Source of the DNA: Ceratotherium simum simum
Lineage: Eukaryota; Chordata; Mammalia; Perissodactyla; Rhinocerotidae
Assembly: GCF_000283155.1 (NCBI RefSeq)
Contig: NW_004454197.1
Coordinates: 12,564,315-12,628,314 of the forward strand
DNA length: 64,000 nucleotides
Direction of reading: 5' to 3'
Shown: one piece after another, positions 9,961 through 20,640 of the stretch
Numbering within the stretch: position 1 is the first letter of the stretch
Layout of the letters: the number at the start of each line of letters is the position of its first letter
Translations under genes and position numbers: made by a program
Notes under the pieces: model-generated
Seen by the model: the letters and a program-made list of their open reading frames with translations, nothing else
What the model was told of the DNA's origin: nothing
Databases searched by the model: none

Positions 9961-11885
9961 GATTAAATGCTTTTTTGAGTCTGTAACAGGACACTAGCCT
10001 TAAGGGCCAGGATTTCTAGAGAGAGAGAGCTTCTCATAAATTCTCGAAGCTGCTGTTAACCAGTTAGCAGCCAACATGAAATCAAGGTGACAAAAACATA
10101 TAGGGTAGAGAAACTCATAATATAAGATAATCATAGACCCCGCGACACAGGACGAGGAAGTAAAAGCTCACCTCTTCTACTCCGGTGGGCTACAGAAGGA
10201 GAAGGGAGAAAAAGGGTAGGACAAATTGGTCGAATGCAGGGTCTTCATCTTCCCTCTCTTGGAGATACAACTTGGCATGGGTAGGGATGCTTAGAAACAT
10301 TTCTCAACCTCCAAAATGTCATTTTCCTGTGTGTTATCCTGGGAGGCTGTGGGCCTTGGGAGCAGATATGCGTTAATTCGTCACCGTAGTTAACCTGAGG
10401 TGGGAACAGTCATGTGCCACTGGTAGAAGAGGCAGCTGAGTGGATGAGCCAGAGACAAGGTGCCTGGCCAAGGGCTGCCACACAGTCTTTCAGGGACCAA
10501 GCTCTTTCCTCTAGGGGCTCTGCGGCCCCCTCAGCTCTGAGTTCTCTGCTGTGTCCTCTCTATCTGACCAGCTGAAACAAGCAAGGAAAAAGAGAGAGGA
10601 AAGCCCACGGAGGATGGCACAAGAGATTTCAGGGGTCTGGCTGGCAAGTGCTATGCACAACTTCCACCCATATCTGGACCAGAACTTAATCACGTGACTC
10701 CCCTAATTGCTGGGGAGGCTGGACAATGTCGTTTGGCTGTGCATCTTGGAGGAAAAGAATGCATAGCAGGGTTTTTGTCCCATGCCAAGGATGCAGAAGT
10801 GTTGTGTGCCTTGGTGAGAGGACACAGGTTCTGAGGGGCCAGTGGGCAGCTCAAGGTTGGAGGGGTTCTAAGAGATAGTCGTGTGCAGGGACTTCATGGC
10901 CAAGTGAGAAGGGTGGAATCCGGAGCTCAGCACTGAGTGCCACAGGATGCCCCAGGGCTGAACGTGGCGAAAGGCTGCCCTGTGGACAGCAGCCCCAGGT
11001 ACAGAGCTGACCGGCCGGGCTGCAGTGAGGGCTCAGCCTGGGTCAAAGGTCCCTCTCCGCTGCTGCCATGAGGCCACGTGAGCCCATCACTTGTCTAGAT
11101 TCCATCTTGGTGTGAGGGCATGGTCTTCCATCTTTCACGTCTCCTCTCCCACCCTCTTTTGGTTCTACTTCCTTTAGGATTGGGGCAAGGAGGGATGGCT
11201 CAGGAAAATGGCAGAGAGTGACAGGCAGTGTCCTCTCTGTTGGGCTTTGCTCTTGCTTCTCTAGCTAGTGTTGAATTGCTGTTGATGGATTTGGTATGAT
11301 TGGTGTCCACACTCTGGTGTGTGTGAGGACTTTGGGGACCTCTCTGCAGGGCCTTTCCTGAGGTGGGACACCCAGCTCCAGCACAACCTCCTTCACCTCT
11401 CTCCTCTGGCTCCCGCAACTATGGTTTCCTCCACTGTACCCAACAGACTCCTGCTGATGGCATCCCGTCTCGTGGTAGGCCAAGATCTTGGATGGCGCAT
11501 CAGCAAGACAGCTCGAGCCTAGCCATCTTTGGGGCATTGCTTGACCCACAGACTACTCATACATTCTTGCTACTCACATGACAGGGTGTGGCCTGCTCGG
11601 CTGTCACCCTCTCCATGGCGTCATCCCTCTTTCTATTCCATTGTCTCTAGGTAGAGTAGGTGTGGGGCAGATGAATGATCCTAAGCAGATGTCCAGCCAG
11701 GGAGTGAAGGGTGAATACCTTTTCATAGGCACCTAAATCCCTTGGAGTCCCGCCTCGCTTACTTGGCTTGGGGGGAAGAGGAGGGAACCTTCCCCCAGGA
11801 AGACTCATGTCTTCCTCCTCTCTAGTCCTGGTCTTCTCCTTATATAGACTTTAATGGGGTTAAGATGGGCTGGAATGAGGGTTAG
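9961..11885. other. Unique intergenic or intronic DNA
   Basis: About 1.9 kb without a recognised repeat. Open frames at 11200-11581 (up to 94 codons) occur on both strands and overlap each other, so they are not convincing. No splice-bounded coding block or CpG-rich promoter is visible. Confidence 0.45.
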
Positions 11886-12413
11886 TGTACTAGTGTTCTC
11901 CAGAGAAACAGAACCAATAGGATGTGTGCGTGTATATATACACAATTATACATCAATATATATACACATATTTATTTATTATAAGAAATTGGCTCATATG
12001 ATTATGGAGGTTGGCAAGTCCAAAATCTGCAGGGGTGGTCCAGCATTCTAGAGACCCAGGGAAGAGCTGATGCTGTGGTTCAAGTCCAAAGGCTGTTAGG
12101 CTGGAGACTCAGGAAGAGCTGATACTGCAGTTCAAGTCTGAAGGCTATTTGCTGGCAGAATTCCCTCTTACTCAGTCAAGTCTTTTGTTCTCTTCCGTAA
12201 GAATAGGGGAAGTCAGTCTTTTGTTCTATTCTGGCCTTCAACTGATTGGATAAGGCCCACCCACATTATGGAGGGCAACTGCTTTACTCAAAGTCCACTG
12301 ATTTAAACATAAATCTCATTCAGAAACATCCTCACAGAAACACCCAGAATAATGTTTGACTAAATATCTGGGCACTGTGACCCAGCCAAGTTGACACATA
12401 AAATTAATCATCA
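11886..12413 (-). mobile_element. MLT2-type LTR (ERVL), antisense
   Basis: Reversed LTR text runs from 'gttctccagagaaacagaacc' at the left, through 'aagaaattggctcatatgattatggagg' and 'ccagccaagttgacacataa', to 'attaatcatca' at the right. On the minus strand this reads TGATGATTAATTTTATGTG at its start, the usual beginning of this ERVL LTR group. An internal TA/CA-rich stretch (11930-11975) is a degenerate simple repeat. I could not find a clean 5-bp target duplication. No internal ERV genes are next to it. Confidence 0.75.
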
Positions 12414-12738
12414 GAGTTGGGATAATTGAGTAGGTTTGCTCCATTTAATAAACTTTGAAGGCGCAGTCTGTTCCTAGTTGCTGGCCACTCCTTTACAAGT
12501 CCTTGGTGATTCTTCAGAATGTAGGACCCTTAACACCTCTCATCCTTAGCCTTTGTCCATAGTCACAAGTTTGGGGGCAATGAAACAAGTTACAGTAAAA
12601 ATGAAAATCTTCCCTATATAATTTCCAGAGATAACAGTTACAAATGGTTTGTAGACTTTCGAATTTGTAAATGACATATATTCTCTCTCTTTCTCCCCTC
12701 CTGATTATATCTATATCAGTGTCAACCTCTATCTACTT
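12414..12738. other. No recognised feature
   Basis: AT-rich unique sequence with a short pyrimidine run (tctctctctttctcccc) near 12681. Confidence 0.45.
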
Positions 12739-12739
12739 T

Positions 12740-12793
12740 TTGTATAAATAGCTTTATTGGATATAATTCACATACCATACAATTCACCCGTTT
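12740..12793 (-). mobile_element. L1 3' UTR, antisense, left piece
   Basis: Text such as 'gctttattggatataattcacataccatacaattcaccc' is the reversed L1M 3' UTR; the same L1 continues at 13010 beyond the ERE. Confidence 0.85.
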
Positions 12794-12810
12794 AAAGTGT
12801 ATATTCACAG

Positions 12811-13009
12811 GGGCCAGCCCCGTGATGTAGTGGTTAAGTTTGCACGCTCCGCTTGGCTGGCCCAGGGTTCACAGGTTTGGATCCCAGGTGCGGACCTATG
12901 CACCACTCATCAAGCCATGCTGTGGCGGCGTCCCACATACAAAATAGAGGAAGATGGGCACGGATCCTAGCTCGGGGCCAATCTTCATCACCAAAAAAAA
13001 CCCAAAGAT
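12811..13009 (+). mobile_element. ERE SINE (ERE1 type), sense, with a perfect 17-bp target duplication
   Basis: The head is gggccagccccgtgatg, followed by 'gtagtggttaagtt' (A-box region), 'cacaggtttggatccc' (B-box region), then 'caagccatgctgtggcggcgtcccacat' and 'gaggaagatgggcac', ending in an A-rich tail. The 17 bases at 12794-12810 recur exactly at 13010-13026, splitting the L1. The perfect duplication suggests a fairly recent insertion. It may retain RNA polymerase III promoter boxes, though the B box is altered. Confidence 0.97.
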
Positions 13010-13740
13010 AAAGTGTATATTCACAGATATGTGCAGCCGACACCACAGTCAGTTTTAGAACACATTCTTCATCAAACAGAAGCCCATACTCTTTGGCTAT
13101 CACTCTTTTATCCCCCATTGCCATTCTCCACTCTAAGCAACCACTAATCTATTTTCTATCTTGATAAATTTTTCCATTCTGGACTTTCATAGGAATGGAA
13201 TCATATAATATGTGGTCTTTTGTGACTGGCTTCTTTCACTCAGCATAAAGTTTTCAAGGTTCACCCATGTTGAATCATATGGAAGTATTTCTTTATTTTT
13301 AGGGCTGAATAATATTCCACTGTGTGGATACACCATATTTATTTATTTATTCATCAGTTGATGGACATTTAGGTTGTTTCTACTTTTTGTCTATTATGAG
13401 TAATGCTGCTATGAACATTCATGTACAGGTTTTTGTGTGGACGGAAGTTTTCAGTTCTCTTGGGTGTAGTCCTAGAGGTGGAATTGCTGAGTCATGGGGT
13501 AACTCTATATTTAATCATTTGAGAAACTGCTTGTTTGTTTTCTGAAGTTGCTGCATCATTTTACATTCCCACCAGCAGTGAATAAAGATTCCAATTTCTC
13601 CACAGCCTCGACAACAATTGTTATTATCTGACCTTTTGTTTCTAGCCATCCTAGTGGATATAAAGTGGTCTCTTACTGTGGTTTTGATTTGCGTTTCCAT
13701 GATGACTAATGATGTGAAGCATATTTTTGTGTTTGTTACT
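13010..13740 (-). mobile_element. L1 3' UTR, antisense, right piece
   Basis: A good-quality match to the reversed L1M 3' UTR: 'ggaatcatataatatgtgg', 'gctgaataatattccactgtg', 'cagttgatggacatttagg', 'aatgctgctatgaacattc', 'ttttacattcccaccagcag'. It fades at 13740. Confidence 0.92.
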
Positions 13741-14451
13741 GCTGAAATCTGGGTTGGACTATTTGGCTGCAGTCACATTCTGCTTATCTTTGCTAGAACA
13801 GTCAAGGGTACAGGTAGTACCTGGGGTTGAAGGCGGGGGTTGACTGTTAGAGACAACATTTCCCTTCATTGTCTTTCCCATAAAGATAATTTGTCTAGAA
13901 CCTCAACTCACCTGGCTGGGTAGAGCTGGGATCCCCTGAATTTGCAGTAGACCTGTGGTCCAGCTCTCTCCTCTGGTCTTCTCTTCTCCCGCCCCCCAGC
14001 TTGGCCTCCTCGGACCTCCTTCCACACCTCAGGGCAGCCGGAGCCTGTTGGCTGACTTCAGAAGGGCTGAGGGGAGTTCAGGGATCCGATTCCACTGTGT
14101 TAGGCCACGCAGGTCATTCCAGTAAGGGCTGAGCATGCCTGTGAACAGACCACATGTGATAATGTATGTTGCAGTAAATCAAAGTGTTGTGCTCCTATGT
14201 ATACCTCCCTGCTGCCTTCTAAGAAGCATGGGTATGCTAACTGGAGGGTCTTTTGTGTGGTGAGTGTAAACAGTTATTGTGCTCTGTATAATGGCTTCCA
14301 TAGGCTTGAATACAGTATTGATTTGGGTGTGTAGTTAAAAGGCAGAAACCAGAAAATAGTAACTTGCTCTCCTTAATAAGACAAGAGTGACAAATTGAGT
14401 GGTCCTGGGGAAAATCTAGGAGTGGGAGGTGGAAATAGAGGAGATTTAGAG
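13741..14451. other. Unique DNA
   Basis: No repeat or gene recognised. Composition changes from AT-rich to a GC-rich patch at 13960-14060 and back. Confidence 0.45.
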
Positions 14452-14624
14452 CAAAAGTTGGTACACTTTTTCCTAAGGGCCAGAAAGTAAATATTTTAGG
14501 CTTTGCAACTCATTTGGTCTGTCCCAGCTACTCATTTCTGCCATTGTAGCACAGGAGCAGTCCTAGATGAGATGAAAATGGGTGAGTTCCAATAAAGCAG
14601 GTGGCTGTAGTTCGCTGACCCTTG
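14452..14624 (+). mobile_element. hAT-Charlie-type MER element, internally deleted
   Basis: The sequence 'agttggtacactttttcctaagggccagaaagtaaatattttaggctttgcaa' followed by 'ttctgccattgtagcacaggagcag' and a final 'gttcgctgaccct' is the common mammalian hAT MER element. The GC-rich part normally following 'aataaaactttatttac' is missing, so about 40 bases appear deleted near 14595. No 8-bp duplication is evident. Confidence 0.75.
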
Positions 14625-14644
14625 GGAGGACTGAAGGGACAGGA

Positions 14645-14673
14645 TGGAGAGAGACAGAGACAGAGACAGAGAC
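14645..14673 (+). repeat. (GAGACA)n simple repeat
   Basis: About five units of a GAGACA/GACAGA hexamer. The minus-strand frame across it gives a serine-valine-leucine run that is not a real protein. Confidence 0.85.
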
Positions 14674-15825
14674 CCAAAAGCTGCAGCTGGGGCAGCCAAC
14701 ATAAGGATTTCTAGCAAAGTGGTGCCCAGCCCAGCTCTTGGTGCCCAGGAAACTCTTAAAGTATGTTTCTCTGACTCTGACCAGACTAGCACTGTGACCC
14801 AAATGGCAGAAGTAGGCCTCTGTCTCTGGAAGGCCCTGTTGCTGGTAGACACGCTTGACTTATGAGGCCTTTCTTATCTGCCAGTTGCAGAATCCCATTG
14901 GAGACACCATTTTAGATGAAAGCTCTGCTTCCCCCTCAGCGCTAACTGTGTCACCACTAGTACATGATTGCCTAGTAAGATTGGAGAGATGAGAAATGGG
15001 GAAGAAGAGACAAGTCCGAGGCAGATGGGCCCTGGAGTGGGAGATCTAGGTGTCAGGGGAGGGAGGGCTACACACTGGGTGGTGGTGTGGCCTAACCACA
15101 CATCACCTACTTGACGAACATGGACTGCTTATTGGGACAATGTGGGTGTCAGACCCTGGTGCTCTTTTCTATCATACTTTTAGGTTGATTTATTTAGAAA
15201 TCCATTCCTGGAGAAATAGATCTACATTTTTTTCCTGTATAAATAGAAGTTATGTCACCTTTTGTCTATAGATAGCTTTATTTGGCTACCATAATGTCCT
15301 ACTTTTACTAGTCATGAGACTGTTGATTTGGTTGTTAAGAAAACAGTACAAAGACCACATCAGCCATTTTTAAAGATAGTTATTTTGATCATGAAGACAT
15401 AGCCAGGACTTTTGGTCTGTTTTGTAGTCTTTGGCAAATTATCTCAAGAGAAAGTCCTTTCATAATATTTTATGTTCTAGATAAATATAACTACTTTGTT
15501 TTCTAAACAAATGATTGCCTCACCAAGACATGGAGCTCTTCTTGGAGAGAATGTGAGAGGTGGCATGCATAATGACTGTCTAGTTATTAAGACGTAGCTA
15601 CACATTCTCCTTCCATTTAAAGTGAATTTTTCAGGAAAAACATTTGAGGCAAACATGATATGAAAGGTAAAAGCTTTATTACTCAAAGAGCTCCTGCAGT
15701 TTTTGAAGAACATTAAGGTCCCGACAGAGGCGTGGAGACAGAACAACTCACAAAAGAGGAATCAGAAAGATGCAAGAACCACAACCCCAGCACCAGTTAA
15801 AAATTAATGCAAACTCCCAATGGTT
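14674..15825. other. Unique DNA
   Basis: Just over 1.1 kb with no recognised repeat or coding exon; AT-rich from 15180 on. Confidence 0.45.
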
Positions 15826-16150
15826 AGTCTCATATGGTGTAAATTGGTACTATTTTTTGGAAAGAAACTTGGCAAAATGCTTCATGATTCATAAACATGA
15901 TCATGTCTGTGATGCAGAAATGCCATTTCTGGAAATCTTTGCTAAGAAAAGATTCCAAATAGGGAAAAGCATTATTTATTTTAGTACACTGTATTAGCAA
16001 GCTACAAGTTCAGCAATAGAGGAATGACTTCGTTTACTATCTGGCTGATGAACTAACATGCAGCGATCAAAGAACAAGTGATGAAGACTTCGGTAACATG
16101 AAAAACAAAATGGGCAGGATTTAAACGATGTGTACAACAAAGTAAATGCG
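15826..16150 (+). mobile_element. Old L1 3' UTR, sense, diverged
   Basis: Motif order fits the L1M 3' part: 'ggtgtaaattggtactat', 'gaaagaaacttggcaaaatg', 'gcagaaatgccatttctgg', 'caatagaggaatgacttc', 'aacatgcagcgatcaaag'. No coding frame. Confidence 0.6.
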
Positions 16151-16189
16151 TCACTCCAAGAACTAGAAAGGAATACACAAAAATAGTAT

Positions 16190-16568
16190 TTTTAACAGTT
16201 TTAAATTTCAAACATACGTGGAGGAAGAGAAGGTAATAAACTCTCATAAAGACACCACCTGGATTTCACATTTACTAACTTTTTGCAATCATATATATGT
16301 AAACATTTCTAAGAGACAATGAGTTTTTGAAGAAAAGCATAACCAAAGCCATCATCACAACCAGCAAAGTTAATAATTTCTTTCATTTGTGTCTTTTAAA
16401 AAATTTTGATGTAATTTTACACTTAGCGAAAAGTTGGGAGAATAATACAAGGAATTTCTGTGTACCTTTTATCTGGAGTCTTCAAATGTTACTGTTATAC
16501 CTCATTTGCTCTCTTCATCCTCCGCCCGTATATACACACACACACACCTTACTTTTTTCTAAACCGTT
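16190..16568 (-). mobile_element. Old L1-like repeat, antisense, segment 1
   Basis: Text of the type 'gtaattttacacttagcgaaaagttgggagaataatacaaggaattt' marks a common mammalian repeat that recurs near the right end of this window (63170-64000). I think it is part of an old L1M element, but the family needs confirming. A (CA)n run lies at 16534-16547. The MLT1 LTR at 16569 interrupts it. Confidence 0.55.
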
Positions 16569-16931
16569 TTTTTTAGTCTCTTCAGGATGCTGTAACAAAA
16601 ATACCATAGACTGGGTGGCTTAAACAGCAATTATTTATCACAGTTCTGGAGGCTGGGAAGTCCAAGATCCAGGCACTGGCAAATTCAGTGTCTGGTGAGA
16701 TCATGAGCCTGCTTCCTGGTTCATAGATGGTCATGATCTTGCTGTGTCCTCACATGGCAGAAAGGGAGTGGGGGCTCTCTGGGGTCTCTTTTATAAGGCA
16801 CTAATCTCATTTATGAGTGCTCTACCCTCATGATCTAATGACCTCCCAAAGGCCCCACCTCCAAACACCATCACATTGGGGATTAGGTTTCAACATACGA
16901 ATTTGGGGGCACAAACATTCAGTCCATAACA
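16569..16931 (-). mobile_element. MLT1-type LTR, antisense, nested in an old L1-like repeat
   Basis: Reversed MLT1 text: 'accatagactgggtggcttaaacagc', 'cacagttctggaggctgggaagtcc', 'tgtgtcctcacatggcag', 'ccccacctccaaacaccatcacattggg', 'cagtccataaca'. Flanks ccgtt (16564-16568) and ccatt (16932-16936) fit an eroded 5-bp duplication. The host repeat reads on across the junction. Same LTR group as 7924-8287, opposite strand. Confidence 0.88.
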
Positions 16932-17400
16932 CCATTTGAGAATAAGTTGCAGACATGATGCCCTTTTATCCCTAAATACAACAGTGTGTATTTCTAAAAA
17001 GAAAGACATTCTCTTGCATAACTGGAGTCCAAGGATTACTACTAGAAAATTAACACACAATCATGGGTATGTGACCTGTGCAATGATTGCCAAGCGATGA
17101 CTTTTCTAAGTTCAGAATGTCTTCCACATTTAGTAGTTGGCTTTCCACTGTAAGGAAGAGCTTTTTCTTTCTATTGATTGACATCAGCATAAACTCGTAG
17201 ATTATTAATTTATTCAGTGGGTTATTTTCCATTATGCCATTATTTTTCTTGATGTTCGAATTGTCCCAGATTTGACCACTGAGAGCACTTTGTGCTAAAT
17301 TCTGTGTCCTTTTGACACATCTCCATAATATTTTGAGCCCTTCTAACTTTCTAGCACAACAAGAAGTCCCAGTTTTATCTTGTGTTTTCCATAATCCAGC
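16932..17400 (-). mobile_element. Old L1-like repeat, antisense, segment 2
   Basis: Continues segment 1: 'tttgagaataagttgcagacatgatgcccttttatccctaaataca' directly follows the LTR, then 'ggctttccactgtaaggaagagc', 'gaattgtcccagatttgacca', 'tgtgtccttttgacacatc'. Relic only. Confidence 0.6.
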
Positions 17401-17412
17401 CCTGGAATTAGC

Positions 17413-17659
17413 TTTTTTTTTTTTTGAGGAAGATTGACCATGCGCTAACATCTGTTGCCAATCTTCCTCTTTTTTTTCTCCCCAAAGCCCCAGTACATAG
17501 TTATGTATCATAGTTATAGAGTTGTAGCTCTTCTATATGGGACGCCGCCTCAGCATGCTTGATGAGCTGTGAGTAGGTCCACGCCCAGGATCCGAACCAG
17601 CAAATCCCAGGCCGCCGAAGCAGAATGTGCGAACCTAACTACTACGCCACCCGGCCGGG
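17413..17659 (-). mobile_element. ERE SINE, antisense
   Basis: T-rich tail, then 'gaggaagattgaccatgcgctaacatctgttgccaatcttcctc', the 'ccccaaagccccagtacatagtt' block, 'cctcagcatgcttgatgagc', 'cccaggatccgaacc' (reversed B box) and the head 'ccacccggccgggc'. The target duplication is 12 bp with one mismatch (17401-17412, cctggaattagc; 17660-17671, cctggaatcagc). The host repeat resumes right after it. Confidence 0.95.
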
Positions 17660-18860
17660 CCTGGAATCAGCCATTTTACCAAGGAAAGTTGGCTTATTTT
17701 ATTAGAGATTGTATTAAGAAACTAAGATCTGGGTGCTAGGTATGCTCATTGTTTTGGGGGTATCATTGCTTCTAGGCTCTCCTAGTGGGCTGTGCTAGGA
17801 AATATACGTATGTACACACACCTACATCCACACATACACCCACACACATGCATGTCTATATATATCTACCTAGCTATTATATACATACACACACACATGA
17901 GTTTGCACAAATTTACATAAGTCTATACTGATGGCTCTAATTCCAATCCAACACCACAGATTTCGTTTATCCTCCCTTTCCATATTTGTAACTCCTGTCT
18001 CTGACCATAATAGTAGACTTAGCTCCCATTATCCACAATGTATTTGTTTATTTGTTCAATCAAGTAATTTGGAGTTGGGACATTTTCTGTCTTTTAATTA
18101 TGTGGAGAAGTATGGGTTTTATGTAGTTTTATTTTCCCTCCCTCTCTCCCTGTCTCCTTTTCTTCCTTGCATCCTTTTGGAGGTTGCATCGGGAGATTTG
18201 GATTTAGTAATTACCATCAAGTTGGCCATCAACAATAATTTCTTAACATTATCTAATACTCTGTCTGTCTTCAATTTTCCCTGATTTTCTATAAAGCGCC
18301 TTTTTACAGTTGACTTGTTCTAATCAAGATCCAAACAAATCTCATAACTTTTGTTTGGTGATATGTCTCTTAAAGCTGTTTAAATAATCCATAATTTATT
18401 ATGGAAAGCACCCCTTTTTCATGTCATTTATTTGTGGAAGAACTGATCATCTATCTGTGAATCTTCCACATTCTGGATTTGGCTAATTTTATCCTAAAGA
18501 TGTCATTTGACGTGTTTCTCTAGCCACCAGATTTCCTTTGATGAGCAATTAGACCTAGATACTTGCTCATGTTCAGGTTCAGTTTTATTTTGTTCTGGAA
18601 GCAACCCTTGCTGGATGGTGTTGTGTTCTTCCTATCGCATCATATCATGAGGAGCACCGTGTCTGGTGGGACCACTGTGAGTGATGAGTAGTCAGTCCCC
18701 ACTGACAGGTGACGTCAGCTTCTATGATTATCAAGTTCTCCATCAGCCTTTCACCAAATGGACTTGCAGCCGGTGATGAGTATTGCCTAGATTCATGGTC
18801 TTGGAATCCAAGTCTGCATGAATGGCACTTTATCTCCTCCCACACTTTATGTAATGTTAT
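17660..18860 (-). mobile_element. Old L1-like repeat, antisense, segment 3
   Basis: Continues after the ERE with 'cagccattttaccaagg', 'gaaactaagatctgggtgctagg', 'ccaatccaacaccacag', then 'cagttgacttgttctaatcaagatccaaac', 'gatatgtctcttaa' and 'tggattttggc'-like text (gattttggc as 'gatttggctaatt' at 18477). The order fits the same old element as segments 1 and 2, possibly two overlapping copies joining near 18080. Confidence 0.55.
17808..17902. repeat. Degenerate (CA)n/(TA)n simple repeat
   Basis: Alternating purine-pyrimidine text (acacacacctacatccacacatacacc, tatatatatc, acacacacac) within the L1-like relic. Confidence 0.75.
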
Positions 18861-19075
18861 AATATACTTGTAATTAAAAATATATAAGGATGAAAGTTTA
18901 TACCAATATTAGTAGTAAGCTGAGGCCAAATAGCATTATCCACGTGAAAGATTTTTAATCTAGTTTCCCCAAGAGCCTCTTCACTATTCCTCTTGAGATC
19001 CCACTGAAGTCTCCAAAGGCTGAGGGCTCTATTTTGGGAATGTATGTGGCCAGCTAAATCCCTTCATAGAAAAGA

Positions 19076-19815
19076 AGGGAATTAAAATGCTCATACCCTA
19101 TCACTCAGCAATTCCACTTGGGTATCAGCCCCAGGGAAATAATGATCTTTCTCAGGGTAACGGCTTCCACAGCCTGGAAGACAGAAGTGAGTTGATGTGT
19201 CAGGTTCAAGGTAGAAACCAGAAGAGATGTACACGGATATTTATCGAGCAATGTTTGCAGTAAAAACGAACTGCAGCAACATGAAGGCAGTGTGACTGGG
19301 GGAAGGACAAATTAAATGTAACCGTGCAAACTCAAAACATGGTACGGCAGATCTGATCTCCCCAAATCAACGCGGAGAAATCTCAAAAAGCTAATGTTTG
19401 AAAAAAACCAAGGTACAGAAAATTCCATTTTCATGCCAAGTATGAAAATAGAAACATGCCAAATGGTATCCTTTATTTTTTCTGGATATATGTACCTGTC
19501 TATATAAAACTATAACAACGAGCTGAAGGCAATGGGAAACTCATGATAGAGGTAGCCGCTGGGTTGAGGTGATGTGTTCTAACTTTGGTTTAAAAAAAGA
19601 ATTAACATAGTACTTGTGCAATTTTTTAAAAAAGTATTTAAGTGCAGAAAAAGATGGAGAGGATATATACCAAAACAATTACAACGGTTAATTTTAGGGG
19701 TCTGAAACGCCATATTTCACTGTTTTGTTTTTTTCTTTATATTTTTTCCCAAAAATTAGAAAAAAGGGGGGCAGGATATTTTTTTCCAAAAATTAAAAAA
19801 AAAAAAAGGGCAGGA
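19076..19815 (+). mobile_element. Old L1 3' UTR, sense
   Basis: Motifs 'ctatcactcagcaattccacttgggtatcagcc', 'gagcaatgtttgcagtaaaaac', 'ctgcagcaacatgaagg', 'ctttattttttctggatatatgtac', 'gatggagaggatatataccaaaac' and a final A-rich region follow the L1M 3' UTR order. Two near-identical 'ccaaaaattagaaaaa/ccaaaaattaaaaaa' units at 19750-19815 suggest a small tandem duplication next to the tail. Confidence 0.7.
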
Positions 19816-20215
19816 TCTTGCTTAGTAGCAGTGCAAATTTGTCCCAAAAGACATTTGCCGCAGGGCCCTGGAGGGACGGTGACTCTCACCGCAGCGTGAG
19901 GGCTCTGTCTGGACGGCAGCTCTCACTGCAGTGGGCCCAGCCCAGGGGAGGCGGCACTTCTGAGAGCCTGACAGGCCCCTGCAGTCTGAGGCCATCTCGA
20001 GGCCACAGCCATCTCCTGATACAAACCTGTCGGCCCTTCTCCCAGTGGCAAAACCCTAGACCCTCTGGACTCTTTCTTCTCTTTTTCCCTCTCCACAGGC
20101 AGACAGCTGTGATCCCACCTTTCCTCATTACTGCCCCACCCCCACCGCCGGCTCTCCCTCTCTCCATTCCGTGGTGTGTAGGATTCCAGTCTGGCCTTCC
20201 TAAATACCACGGCAC
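19816..20215. other. GC-rich unique DNA
   Basis: No repeat recognised. Open frames on both strands (170 codons minus at 19886-20398; 143 codons plus at 19818-20249) overlap each other and extend into repeats, so neither is convincing. Confidence 0.45.
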
Positions 20216-20640
20216 ATCTGTCACTCCCAGGTATAAAGATTCTCCATAGCCACTTACTGAGGGTGGCATGAAATCTAAATAGCTTAGACTAACATTTGTG
20301 GTCCTCTCTTGAATCTGAGCCCACACCTTCCCCTCCCTATCTCTCTCCTTCCCTTTCTCGCACTGCCTCCTGCCCACTCCTTCGCCCCCCATCTCCATTC
20401 TCCTAACAAGAACCTCTTGCTAGAGCCAAATAGTTTACACAGTGTTTCTCAAACCTAAGACACACATCTGGTCTCTGGGTCTTTGTTCGTGGCGTCTCTG
20501 GCCTGGAATGCCCTCCCCACCCTCCTGGCTCCCATCAGCTCCTCTGTGAACCTCTTCTCTCTCTCAGTAGTCTGTCTCCCTTCTGAGTTCCTGCACCATG
20601 TATTATCCATGCCCCACGCCTTTGTTCCATTCCTACCACA
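20216..20640 (+). mobile_element. L2 LINE fragment, sense
   Basis: The order 'attctccatagcc', 'cctctcttgaatctgagcccacacc', 'ctgcctcctgcccactcc', 'ctggcctggaatgccctcccc', 'cagctcctctgtgaacctc' fits the 3' half of L2 (the 'tggcctggaatgccctt...' block). A MER5-like scrap (cagtgtttctcaaacct, 20439) may interrupt it. Confidence 0.65.

Noticed and set aside
14532..14852. Serine/leucine-rich minus-strand frames
   Set aside because: They translate the GAGACA simple repeat and a hAT transposon remnant.
17050..17511. 153-codon minus-strand open frame
   Set aside because: It crosses from an ERE SINE into an old L1-like relic, so it is a translated repeat junction.
19886..20398. 170-codon minus-strand open frame
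   Set aside because: Overlaps a plus-strand frame and runs into an L2 fragment; composition artefact of GC-rich DNA.
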